Shown in pieces: positions 46,426-55,140 of a stretch of DNA of 64,000 nucleotides. The notes beneath the pieces are model-generated. The model did no database searches, was not told where the DNA came from, and worked only from the letters and a program-made list of their open reading frames with translations. Each line of letters starts with the position of its first letter. Positions within the stretch are counted from its first letter, which is position 1. The translations under genes and the position numbers were made by a program. This DNA comes from Actinomycetales bacterium (GTDB lineage: Bacteria; Actinomycetota; Actinomycetes; Actinomycetales; Microbacteriaceae), in assembly GCA_017308515.1 (NCBI GenBank), contig JAFKEN010000006.1:1-64000 (forward strand), written 5' to 3'.

Positions 46426-47351
46426 GTCGTCTCCCCCACCCAGCTCGGCGCGGCGTTGGTCGGGAAGTAGCGCTGCCGGATCGCCTCGCTCGCCGCGGAG
46501 GTCGCCGCCTGCACCTCGTCCATGTGGTGCGGGAGGTCGTCGAGGATGTCGGAGATCGGACGGTACTCGAGCTCGCTGCGGATCTGGCCCAGCAAGCGCT
46601 GCGCCTGGTCGGAGACGCCGACCCGGTCGGTGCGCGGCTCGAGCTCGCGCAGGCACTGCTCGGCGCGCGAGACCGAGAACAGGATGCTGCGCGGGAACAG
46701 CCGGTCGAGCAGCAGGAACTCGGCCGCGTTGCGCGCGATCGGCGTGCCGCGGTAGGTGCGCAGGTACGCCTCGTAGGCGCCGACGCTGCGCAGGATGGTC
46801 GTCCAGCTCGGCCCGGAGGCCTCGGTGAGCGAGCGGGTCGCCAGCAGGCGCGCCGTCATGTCGGCCCGCTCGATCGAGCGGCCGAGGGTGAAGAAGCTCC
46901 AGGCCTCGTCGCGGCTCGAGCCGGAGTCGATGATGCCGGTCGCGAGCGCGGCCCGTTCGCGCACCCAGCCGAAGAACTCGTGCACCTTGTCGGCGGCGAT
47001 CCGGCGCGGCATGCGCGCGTGCGTCGTGTTGAGCACCTCCCACAGCTCGGTGCTGACGACCTCGCGCGCACGGCGGGCGTTCTCCCGCGCGGCGCCGAGC
47101 GAGTACGCGATCGAGGCCGGCTGGGTGCGATCCACGGCGAGGATCGCGAGCACATCCGCGCGCGTGACGGGCGCGTCCTCGGGCGCCCCGCTGCCCATCA
47201 CGCTCAGCAGCGAGCGGCAGGCGACGTCCTCCTCGATCCACGGGTCCTCGAGCAGCAGCTGCAGGTGGACGTCGAGGATGCGCGCCGTGCCGTCGCTGCG
47301 CTCGACGTAGCGGCCGATCCAGAACAGGCTCTCGGCGATCCGCGACAGCAT
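46422..47351 (-). CDS. Alpha-E domain protein (DUF403)
   Basis: This 309-residue all-helical protein beginning MLSRIAESLFWIGRYVERSDG is the classic opening of the Alpha-E domain, with repeated ERAD/TARLL helices. ATG 47351 shares one base with the stop of the ATP-grasp gene (TGATG). Alpha-E proteins always travel with the permuted ATP-grasp and transglutaminase partners and are thought to act with them in a ligation pathway. Confidence 0.88.
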   Translation of the reverse strand: MLSRIAESLFWIGRYVERSDGTARILDVHLQLLLEDPWIEEDVACRSLLSVMGSGAPEDAPVTRADVLAILAVDRTQPASIAYSLGAARENARRAREVVSTELWEVLNTTHARMPRRIAADKVHEFFGWVRERAALATGIIDSGSSRDEAWSFFTLGRSIERADMTARLLATRSLTEASGPSWTTILRSVGAYEAYLRTYRGTPIARNAAEFLLLDRLFPRSILFSVSRAEQCLRELEPRTDRVGVSDQAQRLLGQIRSELEYRPISDILDDLPHHMDEVQAATSAASEAIRQRYFPTNAAPSWVGETT

Positions 47352-49015
47352 CACGCCTCCCGGCTCGGGGGGCCCGCGGGCCTCGCGGCGCCCGCGCTCT
47401 GCTGCTGTTGCTGCTGCTGGTCGTGCCGGGGGGCGTCCTCGGGGTTGTGATCCTGGAGGTGCACCTCGGGGTTGATGATCGGGATCGAGGTCGTGACGGC
47501 GGCCTGCTCGGCCACGAGGCCCTGGATGTCGTGGTCGCTCGCGCGGCTGGGCTCGTGACCCACCACCCAGGTGTCCTTCGAGCCGCCGCCCTGCGAGGAG
47601 TTCACGACGAGCCGCCCCTCGGGCAGCGCGACTCGGGTGAGCCCGCCGGGCAGCACCCAGACGTCCTCCCCGTCGTTGACGGCGAAGGGCCGCAGGTCGG
47701 CGTGCCGCGGGCGCATGCCCTCGTCGACGAGGGTCGGGATGGTCGACAGCTGCACGACCGGCTGCGCGATCCAGCCGCGGGGGTCGGCGATGAGCCGCGC
47801 GCGCAGGTCGTCGAGCTCCTCGCGCGAGGCGTCGGGGCCGACGACGAGACCCTTGCCGCCCGAGCCGGCGACCGGCTTGACGACGAGCTCGTCGAGCCGG
47901 TCGAGCACCTCGGTGAGCGCGCCGGGCTCCTCGAGGCGCCAGGTGTCGACGTTCTTGAGGATGGGCTCCTCGCCGAGGTAGTAGCGCACCAGGTCGGGCA
48001 GGTAGGTGTAGACGAGCTTGTCGTCGGCCACGCCGTTGCCGACGCCGTTCGCGATCGTGACGTTGCCCAGCCGCGCGGCCAGCATGAGGCCCGGCGAGCC
48101 GAGCATCGAGTCGGCGCGGAACTGCAGCGGGTCGAGGAACTCGTCGTCGACCCGGCGGTAGATGACGTCGACGCGCTGCGGGCCGGAGGTGGTGCGCATC
48201 CACACCCGCCCGCCGGAGACGAAGAGGTCGCGCCCCTCGACGAGCTCGACGCCCATGAGGCGGGCGAGGAGGGTGTGCTCGAAGTAGGCGGAGTTGTAGA
48301 CGCCGGGGGTCAGCACGACGACCGTGGGATCCACGACCCCGTCCGGCGCCGCGGCCCGCAGCGCCTGCAGGAGCTTCTGCGGGTAGTCGCCCACCGGGCG
48401 CACCCGCATCGAGACGAACAGCTCGGGCAGGGTCTGCGCCATGACGCGGCGGTTGGAGATGACGTAGCTGACGCCGGAGGGCACCCGGACGTTGTCCTCG
48501 AGGACGCGCCACTCGCCCGCCTCGTCGCGGATCAGGTCGATGCCCGAGACCTGGATGCGCACGCCGTTGGCGGCGACGACGCCCGCCGCCTGGCGGTGGA
48601 AGTGGTCGCTCGAGCTGATCAGCCGGGCCGGGATGACCCCGTCGGCGACGGCGCGCTGCTCGCCGTAGACATCGGCGAGGAAGGCCTCGAGCGCCCGCAC
48701 GCGCTGCTGCACCCCGGACTCGACGTGCGCCCAGTCGGACTGCTCGATCACGCGCGGCACGGCGTCGAGCGGGAACGGCCGCTCCTCGCCCGCGAAGTCG
48801 AACGTGACGCCCTGCGCCAGGTAGGAGGAGGCGAGGGCTTCGGTGCGCCCGCGCAGCTCGTCCTGCGTCATGCGGGCGAGCGCGTCGTGGATCTGTCGGT
48901 ACGGCTCGCGCACTCCCGACACGGCGGGCGCGGAGATGTCCGCGAACATCTCGTCCCACGGGGTGCCGGAGCGCGCGATGGTCACCGCGCCGTACTCCTC
49001 GAAGAGGTCACCCAT
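47351..49015 (-). CDS. Circularly permuted ATP-grasp protein (DUF404/DUF407)
   Basis: The product is 554 residues. PYRQIHDALARM at the start, VLEDNVRVPSGVSYVISNRR in the middle and VVKPVAGSGGKGLVVGPDAS and VLPGGLTRVAL later are signatures of the type 2 circularly permuted ATP-grasp enzymes. They probably form amide bonds with ATP. First gene of the ATP-grasp/Alpha-E/transglutaminase transcript. The C-terminal tail is low complexity and includes seven consecutive glutamines (47399-47419). Confidence 0.88.
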   Translation of the reverse strand: MGDLFEEYGAVTIARSGTPWDEMFADISAPAVSGVREPYRQIHDALARMTQDELRGRTEALASSYLAQGVTFDFAGEERPFPLDAVPRVIEQSDWAHVESGVQQRVRALEAFLADVYGEQRAVADGVIPARLISSSDHFHRQAAGVVAANGVRIQVSGIDLIRDEAGEWRVLEDNVRVPSGVSYVISNRRVMAQTLPELFVSMRVRPVGDYPQKLLQALRAAAPDGVVDPTVVVLTPGVYNSAYFEHTLLARLMGVELVEGRDLFVSGGRVWMRTTSGPQRVDVIYRRVDDEFLDPLQFRADSMLGSPGLMLAARLGNVTIANGVGNGVADDKLVYTYLPDLVRYYLGEEPILKNVDTWRLEEPGALTEVLDRLDELVVKPVAGSGGKGLVVGPDASREELDDLRARLIADPRGWIAQPVVQLSTIPTLVDEGMRPRHADLRPFAVNDGEDVWVLPGGLTRVALPEGRLVVNSSQGGGSKDTWVVGHEPSRASDHDIQGLVAEQAAVTTSIPIINPEVHLQDHNPEDAPRHDQQQQQQQSAGAARPAGPPSREA

Positions 49016-49109
49016 GGAGCGAGCCTACGCGGGGCGTGTTGCGCGGGTGTTTCACCCGCGGGGTCCGCGCGCGGGGCCGGCAAGGACCCGGCGCGGCGCC
49101 CGGGCGCGC

Positions 49110-49790
49110 TCAGCGCAGCTGGCTGAAGGCCTCCGCGCGGCGGGTCGATCCGGTCACGATGATGACATCGTCGGGCTCGAGCACGGTGTCGGCGGTGGTG
49201 TACTCCCACTCCTGCCCGGGCCGCTTGTAGGCGGTGATCGTGACCCCGTACTTGGAGCGGATCTCGAGCTCGCCGAGGCTGCGCCCGAGGAACTTCGCCG
49301 GCGGCGTCGTCTTCACGAGCGCGAACCCGTCGCCGATCTCGAGGTAGTCCTGCATCGAGCCGCGCACGAGGTGCGCGACCCGCTTCCCCATCTCGCTCTC
49401 GGGGTAGATGACGTGCTCGACCCCGAGCTGCTCGAGGATGCGCCCGTGCGCCTCGTTGACCGCCTTCGCCCACAGCCGCTTGGTTCCGAAGCCCAGCAGC
49501 AGCGAGGTCGTGAGGATCGAGGACTGGATGTCGGAGCCGATCGCCACGACCACCCGGTCGAACTCGGGCACCGAGAGCTGACGCAGCACGTCCTCCTTGG
49601 TGGAGTCGGCCTGAACGACGTGGGTGAGCCGCCCGTTGAGGCCCTGCACGATGTCCTCGTTGCCGTCGATGCCGAGCACTTCTGTACCCGCCGCCATCAG
49701 CTCGAGCGCGAGCGCGCTGCCGAAGCGGCCGAGCCCGATGACGGCGACCGAGTCGGCCGCCGAGATGCGCACGTCGCGTGCCCTAGCCAT
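49110..49790 (-). CDS. trkA: Potassium uptake regulator, TrkA/KtrA family
   Basis: The product is 226 residues with one RCK_N domain (VAVIGLGRFGSALALELMAA, GxGxxG NAD/ATP-binding site, acidic Asp in LGIDGNE) and one RCK_C domain (about 145-226). The single RCK pair is the KtrA layout. It forms the cytoplasmic gating ring for the membrane subunit encoded 8 bp upstream. Confidence 0.9.
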   Translation of the reverse strand: MARARDVRISAADSVAVIGLGRFGSALALELMAAGTEVLGIDGNEDIVQGLNGRLTHVVQADSTKEDVLRQLSVPEFDRVVVAIGSDIQSSILTTSLLLGFGTKRLWAKAVNEAHGRILEQLGVEHVIYPESEMGKRVAHLVRGSMQDYLEIGDGFALVKTTPPAKFLGRSLGELEIRSKYGVTITAYKRPGQEWEYTTADTVLEPDDVIIVTGSTRRAEAFSQLR

Positions 49791-49798
49791 GAATGCAC

Positions 49799-51184
49799 CT
49801 AGCCAATGATCGGCCTCTCCTTGGGGTACTGGTACAGCACGCTGCGCTCGCGGAGGGCGAGCGCGGTCGCGAAGGTGATCGGTCCGAGCCGGCCGACGAA
49901 CATGAGGGCGGCGAGCACGAGCTGCGCTCCCACCGGGAGTCCGGCGGTGATCCCGGTCGACAGACCCACGGTCGAGAAGGCGCTGATCACCTCGAAGAGC
50001 GTCTCGCCGAGCCGGTGCTCGGTCATGAGCATGATCGCGCCGGTCGCCGTGATGATGACCGCGAGCGAGACGAGGGCGACGGCGATCGCCTGCCGGTGCA
50101 CGGCGCGCGAGAGGCGCTTGCCGAAGACGTTGACGACCCCGTCGCCCCGCACCTCGGCCAGCAGGATGAACAGCAGCACCGCGAAGGTCGTGACCTTGAT
50201 GCCGCCCGCCGTGCCCGCGGGGCCGCCGCCGATGAGCATGAGCACGTCCATGCCGAGCCAGGTGGTCTCGTGCATGCTGCCGATCGGCACCGAGTCGAAG
50301 CCGGCCGTGCGGGTCTGCACCGACTGGAAGAAGCCGGCCAGGATGCGCGCCGCCGGGTCGAGCCGCCCGAGCGTGTCGGGGTTGTTCCACTCGATCGCGG
50401 TGATGTAGACGCTGCCGAGGATCAGCAGCACGGGCGTCGCGAACACGACGATGCGCGTGTTCATGCTCCACAGCCGCGGCGAGCGCAGGTGCTTGCGCAG
50501 CTGGAGCAGCACGGGGAAGCCCAGGCCGCCGAGGATGATCGACAGCGCGATCGTGAGGCACACCACGGGGTCGCTCGCGAAGCCCTCGAGGCTGTCGTCG
50601 AACAGCGCGAAGCCGGCGTTGTTGAACGAGGAGACCCCGTGGAAGACCCCGTACCAGATCGCCTTGCCCCACGGGTACTCGTAGACGAGGCCGAACCACA
50701 GGGTGAGCACCAGGGCGACGGCGCCCTCGATGACGAGCGCGGTGCGCAGGACGCCGCGCACCACCCGCTGCAGGTCGTCGAGACCGAGCGCCTTCGACTC
50801 GGTCGCGGTCGTGAGCCGGCTGCGCAGGGACATGCGGCGCACGACGACGAAGCCGACGATCGAGGCGAAGGTCATGACGCCGAGACCGCCGAGCTGGATG
50901 AGCAGCAGGATCACGACCTGGCCGAAGGGGCTCCAGAAGTCGGGCGTCGGCACGATGATGTGGCCGGTCACCGAGATCGCCGAGACCGCCGTGAAGAAGG
51001 CCTGGATCGGGGTGGCGCTCTCGGGCCCGTGCGTCGCGACCGGGAGCAGCAGCAGGCCGGTGCCGATCGCCGTCGCGAGGGCGAAGCCGGCGAGCACGAC
51101 CTGCGCGGGGTGCGGTCGAGCGCGCCGCCGGAAGGGTCGTCGGCGCACCGTCGCAGTCGACGCCTCGCGCGTGAGCACCCGCAC
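49799..51184 (-). CDS. trkH: Potassium transporter membrane subunit, TrkH/KtrB family
   Basis: The product is 461 residues with about ten transmembrane helices and four selectivity-filter repeats (SAISVTGH, GVSSFNNAGFALF, SVQTRTAGFDSVP, SAFSTVGLSTG), each with the conserved glycine. Works with the RCK protein encoded just downstream to import K+. GTG 51184 is taken as the start, but only 32 bp then separate it from the divergent oxidase gene, so a later start or a leaderless message is possible. Confidence 0.9.
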   Translation of the reverse strand: MRVLTREASTATVRRRPFRRRARPHPAQVVLAGFALATAIGTGLLLLPVATHGPESATPIQAFFTAVSAISVTGHIIVPTPDFWSPFGQVVILLLIQLGGLGVMTFASIVGFVVVRRMSLRSRLTTATESKALGLDDLQRVVRGVLRTALVIEGAVALVLTLWFGLVYEYPWGKAIWYGVFHGVSSFNNAGFALFDDSLEGFASDPVVCLTIALSIILGGLGFPVLLQLRKHLRSPRLWSMNTRIVVFATPVLLILGSVYITAIEWNNPDTLGRLDPAARILAGFFQSVQTRTAGFDSVPIGSMHETTWLGMDVLMLIGGGPAGTAGGIKVTTFAVLLFILLAEVRGDGVVNVFGKRLSRAVHRQAIAVALVSLAVIITATGAIMLMTEHRLGETLFEVISAFSTVGLSTGITAGLPVGAQLVLAALMFVGRLGPITFATALALRERSVLYQYPKERPIIG

Positions 51185-51216
51185 ACATTACGCCCGCTGG
51201 GGCATCATGGTGACCC

Positions 51217-52494
51217 GTGACGATCGCGGGGCGCAACTGGGCCGGTTCGTACGAGTACGCGGCCCCGGGGCTCGTCGCGGCGCGCACCGTCGAGGAGGCG
51301 CGCGCGGCCATCCGGCGGGCGCACCGCGAGGGGGGCCGGGTGCGCGCGCTCGGCACCCGGCACTCGTTCACCGACCTGCCCGACACCACCGGCACGCTCG
51401 TCTCGGTGCTCGATCTCGAGCCGGATCCGCAGCTGACCCCCGCGGGCACCGTCGCGGTGAGCGCGGGCGTGCGCTACGGGGTGCTGGCCGGGTGGCTGGA
51501 GCAGCAGGGCCGCGCGCTGCACAACCTCGGATCCCTGCCCCACATCTCGGTGGCCGGCGCCACTGCGACCGGAACCCACGGCTCGGGCCTGGGCAACGGC
51601 GTGCAGTCGACCGCGCTGCGCGCGATCGAGTACCTCGGCGCCGACGCCGAGCCGCACCGGGTGGAACCGGGCGATCCCGACTTCCCCGCCCTCGCCGTGG
51701 GCCTGGGGGCGTTCGGGGTGGTGACGCGGGTCGAGCTCGCGACCCAGCCGAGCTATCGGATGCGGCAGGACGTCTACTCGGGCCTCGGCTGGGACGCGCT
51801 GCTGGCCGACCCGCGCGCGGTGCTCGGGGCGGCGTACAGCGTGAGCGTCTTCATGAGCTGGGGCGCGGAGCTCGACGGCCAGGTCTGGCGCAAGGCGCGG
51901 CTCGACCGCGACGGCGAGGAGGCCCCCGAGACGGTGCTCGACGCCCGGCGGCGCGACGACGACCTCGTCGGCATCGCGGAGGGGCTCGAGGTCGACAACC
52001 TCACCGAGCAGGGCGGCCGGCCGGGGCCGTGGAACCTGCGGCTGCCGCACTTCCGCGCCGACGCCACGCCCTCGGCGGGCGCCGAGCTGCAGACCGAGTA
52101 CTTCGTGCCCTTCGAGCTCGCCGCCGAAGCGCTCGCGGCGCTGCGCCCGCTCGGCGAGCTGATCCGCAGCCGGCTGCTCGTGACCGAGCTGCGCACGACC
52201 GCCGCCGACGACCTGCTGCTCAGCGGATCCTCCGGCCGCGAGACGCTCGCGATCCACTTCACCTGGCAGCGCGACCTCGAGGGCGTCGGCGCGATCGTGC
52301 CCGAGATCGAGGCCGCTCTCGCCCCCTTGGGCGCGCGCCCGCACTGGGGCAAGGTGCACGGCCTGGATGCCGCGGGCATCGCCCGGGTCACCCCCGGCCT
52401 GGCCGCCGCCCGCGAGGTCTTCGAGCGCGTCGACCCGGAGGGCATGTTCTCCAACGCGCACCTCGAGCGGCTCGGGGTGCGCCTGCCGCGCTGA
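51217..52494 (+). CDS. FAD-dependent alditol oxidase (AldO/xylitol oxidase-like)
   Basis: This 425-residue vanillyl-alcohol-oxidase family flavoprotein has RALGTRHSFTDLPDTTG with His49 at the place of the covalent histidyl-FAD of Streptomyces AldO. LPHISVAGATATGTHGSG is the FAD-binding loop, and the C-terminal D-arabinono-lactone oxidase domain ends in FSNAHLERLGV. It would oxidise xylitol or sorbitol to the aldose with H2O2 release. GTG 51217 is the start. Convergent with hmuT. Confidence 0.82.
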   Translation: MTIAGRNWAGSYEYAAPGLVAARTVEEARAAIRRAHREGGRVRALGTRHSFTDLPDTTGTLVSVLDLEPDPQLTPAGTVAVSAGVRYGVLAGWLEQQGRALHNLGSLPHISVAGATATGTHGSGLGNGVQSTALRAIEYLGADAEPHRVEPGDPDFPALAVGLGAFGVVTRVELATQPSYRMRQDVYSGLGWDALLADPRAVLGAAYSVSVFMSWGAELDGQVWRKARLDRDGEEAPETVLDARRRDDDLVGIAEGLEVDNLTEQGGRPGPWNLRLPHFRADATPSAGAELQTEYFVPFELAAEALAALRPLGELIRSRLLVTELRTTAADDLLLSGSSGRETLAIHFTWQRDLEGVGAIVPEIEAALAPLGARPHWGKVHGLDAAGIARVTPGLAAAREVFERVDPEGMFSNAHLERLGVRLPR

Positions 52495-52535
52495 GGCGTG
52501 ACCGGCCGGCGCGCGATCGGCGGGCCGGCGGGGCC

Positions 52536-53627
52536 TCAGCTGCCGGGCTCGGTGTAGAGCGCGCGGGCGAGGGCCTCGAGCACCTCGGGCGAGCGCGGTC
52601 CGAAGCCGAGCACGACGCCGTCGGCCATGTCGATGATGCGGCGGCGCTCGCCGGCCGGGGTGAGCGCGACCGCGGGCTTCGCGGCGAGCAGGCCGTCGAT
52701 CCCGCCGACCGAGGCGAGCCCGTCGGTCATCACGAGGATCACGTCGGGCGCCGCCGCGACGAGGGCCTCGTCGGTCATCGGCCGTTCCCCCTGCCAATCC
52801 AGCTCGGCGGCGACGTCGACGCCGTGCAGCGCCCGGATGAGGTCGTCGGCGCCCGATCCCTCGCCGAAGAGGTAGTAGACCCCGGCGTCGCCGCGCAGGT
52901 AGAGGAACACGATGCGCGGCCGGTCGACGGGGGGCGCGAGCGCGTCGATCTGCGCGCGGATCGCCGCCACCTGCTGGTCGATGCGCTCGGCCAGGCGCGC
53001 CCCCGACTCCGGCACGCCGAGTGCCTCCCCCACGACCCGGGCGAGGTCGCTCGCCCCGGCGAGGCTCGGCTCGGCGGGCAGGAACACCACCGTCACCCCC
53101 GAGGCGCGCAGCTGCTCGACGACGTCGCGCGGGCCGATGGTGCCGTCGGTCAGCAGCAGCGTGGGGCGCAGCGCGAGCACGGACTCGGCGTCGATCGCGT
53201 GCGCGCCCGAGGTCACGACGGGCAGATCGGCGGCCTGCGCGAAGGTCGTGGACATGTCGCGCCCGACGAGCAGGTCGCCCAGGCCCAGTCCCCAGACCGT
53301 CGCCGCGAGAGACCCCGAGATGTCGAGCGCGAGCAGGCGCGAGGCGTCGGTCACCTCGACCTGCCGGTCGCCGCCGGGGTCGTGGGAGACGACCTCGACC
53401 GGCAGGCTCGGCGCGGCGGGATCGTCGATCGGCACGAGCGCGCCGTCGGGGATCGCGGCGGTCACCGGCCCGGTCGCGTGCGCCGGGTCGGGCAGCGGCA
53501 CCGCGCCCTCGAGCGAACCGGTCGCCGTCACCACCGGCGTGGGAGACGAGCCTCCCCCGGCGACCGCGCAGCCCGCCAGGACGCTCGCGAGGGCGAGCGC
53601 GGCGGCGAGGGTCAGGGCGCGGCGCAT
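52536..53627 (-). CDS. hmuT: Hemin-binding lipoprotein of an ABC transporter
   Basis: The product is 363 residues with a lipoprotein signal ending LAGC (Cys20) and a Ser/Pro linker. A class III periplasmic-binding domain follows (LLALDISGSLAATVWGLGLGDLLVGRD, RIVFLYLRGDAGVYYLFGEGSGADDLI), closely resembling corynebacterial HmuT. It should hand haem to HmuU/HmuV, encoded separately at 43.5-41.6 kb. AGGA precedes ATG 53627, and an iron-repressor box lies 19 bp upstream of the start. Confidence 0.82.
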   Translation of the reverse strand: MRRALTLAAALALASVLAGCAVAGGGSSPTPVVTATGSLEGAVPLPDPAHATGPVTAAIPDGALVPIDDPAAPSLPVEVVSHDPGGDRQVEVTDASRLLALDISGSLAATVWGLGLGDLLVGRDMSTTFAQAADLPVVTSGAHAIDAESVLALRPTLLLTDGTIGPRDVVEQLRASGVTVVFLPAEPSLAGASDLARVVGEALGVPESGARLAERIDQQVAAIRAQIDALAPPVDRPRIVFLYLRGDAGVYYLFGEGSGADDLIRALHGVDVAAELDWQGERPMTDEALVAAAPDVILVMTDGLASVGGIDGLLAAKPAVALTPAGERRRIIDMADGVVLGFGPRSPEVLEALARALYTEPGS

Positions 53628-53645
53628 CGATCCATCCTACGAGGA

Positions 53646-53663
53646 GGTAAGGCTGCCCTTACC
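53646..53663 (-). promoter_or_regulatory. DtxR/IdeR-type iron box in the hmuT promoter
   Basis: GGTAAGG (53646-53652) and CCTTACC (53657-53663) form a perfect inverted repeat with a 4-bp centre, matching the 19-bp DtxR/IdeR consensus (TTAGGTTAGGCTAACCTAA-like). It lies 19 bp before the hmuT start, so Fe2+-loaded repressor would block transcription. Confidence 0.75.
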
Positions 53664-53945
53664 GGGTGGACGCCGGGAGGCCCCCGCCGGCGCCGCACCG
53701 CCGCCGACCCCGGCACCCCCGGTGGGCAGAAGGGGGGACTTGTCGCGCGCCGGATGATGCGGAAAGCTCAGAGCGTCCCTTCGGGGGCGGGGCCCCGGAT
53801 CGCCGCAGACGAGGGTCAGGCGACTGCGGCGACCGGGGCTCACGGGCCACCCGCCGCCGGGACGCCGCGCCGCTCGCGCCGTCACCCGAGCAGGGTCGGC
53901 CCCGCGACGAACGGGTCCCGGTTGCGCGCGAACCAGGCGGCGAGC
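53664..53945. other. 282-bp gap without a supported gene
   Basis: This is a GC-rich spacer between hmuT (with its iron box) and the acyl-CoA dehydrogenase-like gene. On the minus strand, just after the latter's stop, ELAAWFARNRDPFVAGPTLL is encoded in another frame and ends in TGA at about 53884; it looks like the tail of a protein but has no beginning. It may be a remnant or a frameshifted extension. Nothing else is recognisable. Confidence 0.4.
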
Positions 53946-55070
53946 TCAGGGCAGCGGGCCCAGCAGCCGGGTCGCGACCGTCGCATGCACCGACTCCGTG
54001 TCGGAGGGGTGGTAGACGCCGGCGAGGACGTCGCGCTGCAGCCGCGAGAGCTCCGCCGAGCTGCGGTAGGCGCCTCCGCCCGCGACGCGCATCGCCTCGT
54101 CGACGACCCGGCGGGCCGCCTCGGTGGCGCGGTGCTTCGCCCCGGTGAGGTAGCGGAACCAGTCGGCGCCGTGATCCGCCTTCTCGTCGACGTCGCGGGC
54201 CAGACCCTCGAGTTCGGGGCGCAGGCCGTCGAGCGTCAGCGCCGCCTCCGCGACCCGCCAGCGGATATCGGGGTCGGCCGAGTACGGCGCGCCGTCGTTC
54301 TTCATGCTCGTGCGCCGGTGCGCGGCCTCGACGGCGAGCTCGAGCGCGCGATCCGCGATCCCGGCGTAGACGGCACCCACGACGAGGAGGAAGTTCGCGA
54401 AGAGGGCGAAGATGTAGGGGTCGGCGTTCGGACCCACCGGCAGGAACCGGGTGATCCGCGCGTCGGGGATCACGACGCCGTGCAGCCGCGTGGTGTGGCT
54501 CTGGGTCGCGCGCATGCCGAGCGTGTCCCAGTCCTCGACGATCTCGAGGCCCTCGACCGCGGCCCCCGCCCCGTCGCGCGCGATCACGCCGTGCACGAGC
54601 CGCGGGCCGTCGGCCGTCTCCTCCCGGCCGAACACCGACAGCCGGGTCCATCCGGGCGAGAGCGAGGTGAAGATCTTCGTGCCGGTGACGGCGTAGCCCC
54701 CCTCGACGCGCTCCATGCGGGTGCGCGCGTCCCACATCACGAGGTCGTTGCCCGCCTCGCTGTTGCCGAAGGCGAAGACCTCGCCCGCGGCCGCCTCCTC
54801 GAGGATCCAGCGCAGGCTCTCTTCGCCGCGCTCGGCGAGGGTGCGGGCGAGGCCCGTGACGATGAGGTGCATGCCGATCCCGAGCGCGGTCGCCGGCGCG
54901 GCCGCCGCGAGACGGCGCTGGTCGCGCATCACCTCGAGCAGCGGGCGCGGGGCGAGGTAGCCCGCGGCGGACAGCTCGGCGAGATCCTCGGCGAAGAAGG
55001 CGTTGTCGCGGTCGTAGCCCTCGGCGCGGGCGTGGATGCGCGCGAGCAGGTCGTCGGTCAGCACGGACAC
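53946..55070 (-). CDS. Acyl-CoA dehydrogenase-like flavoprotein
   Basis: The product is 374 residues with N-terminal and C-terminal helical domains around a beta domain (AFGNSEAGNDLVMWDARTRM, GYAVTGTKIFTSLSPGW, DTLGMRATQSHTTRLHGVVI). These are the FAD-binding segments of the acyl-CoA dehydrogenase fold. The final helices contain GGGAYRSSAELSRLQRDV, as in the flavin-dependent monooxygenase/HsaA-like subgroup, so desulfurisation- or hydroxylation-type chemistry is an alternative to beta-oxidation. The catalytic glutamate is not obvious. GTG 55070 is the start. No pathway neighbours. Confidence 0.78.
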   Translation of the reverse strand: MSVLTDDLLARIHARAEGYDRDNAFFAEDLAELSAAGYLAPRPLLEVMRDQRRLAAAAPATALGIGMHLIVTGLARTLAERGEESLRWILEEAAAGEVFAFGNSEAGNDLVMWDARTRMERVEGGYAVTGTKIFTSLSPGWTRLSVFGREETADGPRLVHGVIARDGAGAAVEGLEIVEDWDTLGMRATQSHTTRLHGVVIPDARITRFLPVGPNADPYIFALFANFLLVVGAVYAGIADRALELAVEAAHRRTSMKNDGAPYSADPDIRWRVAEAALTLDGLRPELEGLARDVDEKADHGADWFRYLTGAKHRATEAARRVVDEAMRVAGGGAYRSSAELSRLQRDVLAGVYHPSDTESVHATVATRLLGPLP

Positions 55071-55140
55071 GGCCCCAGGCTACGCGCGGGCGGGGCGGCG
55101 CGCGGGGCGGCGGGAGCGCGCGACCGAGCTCAGCCCGAGG

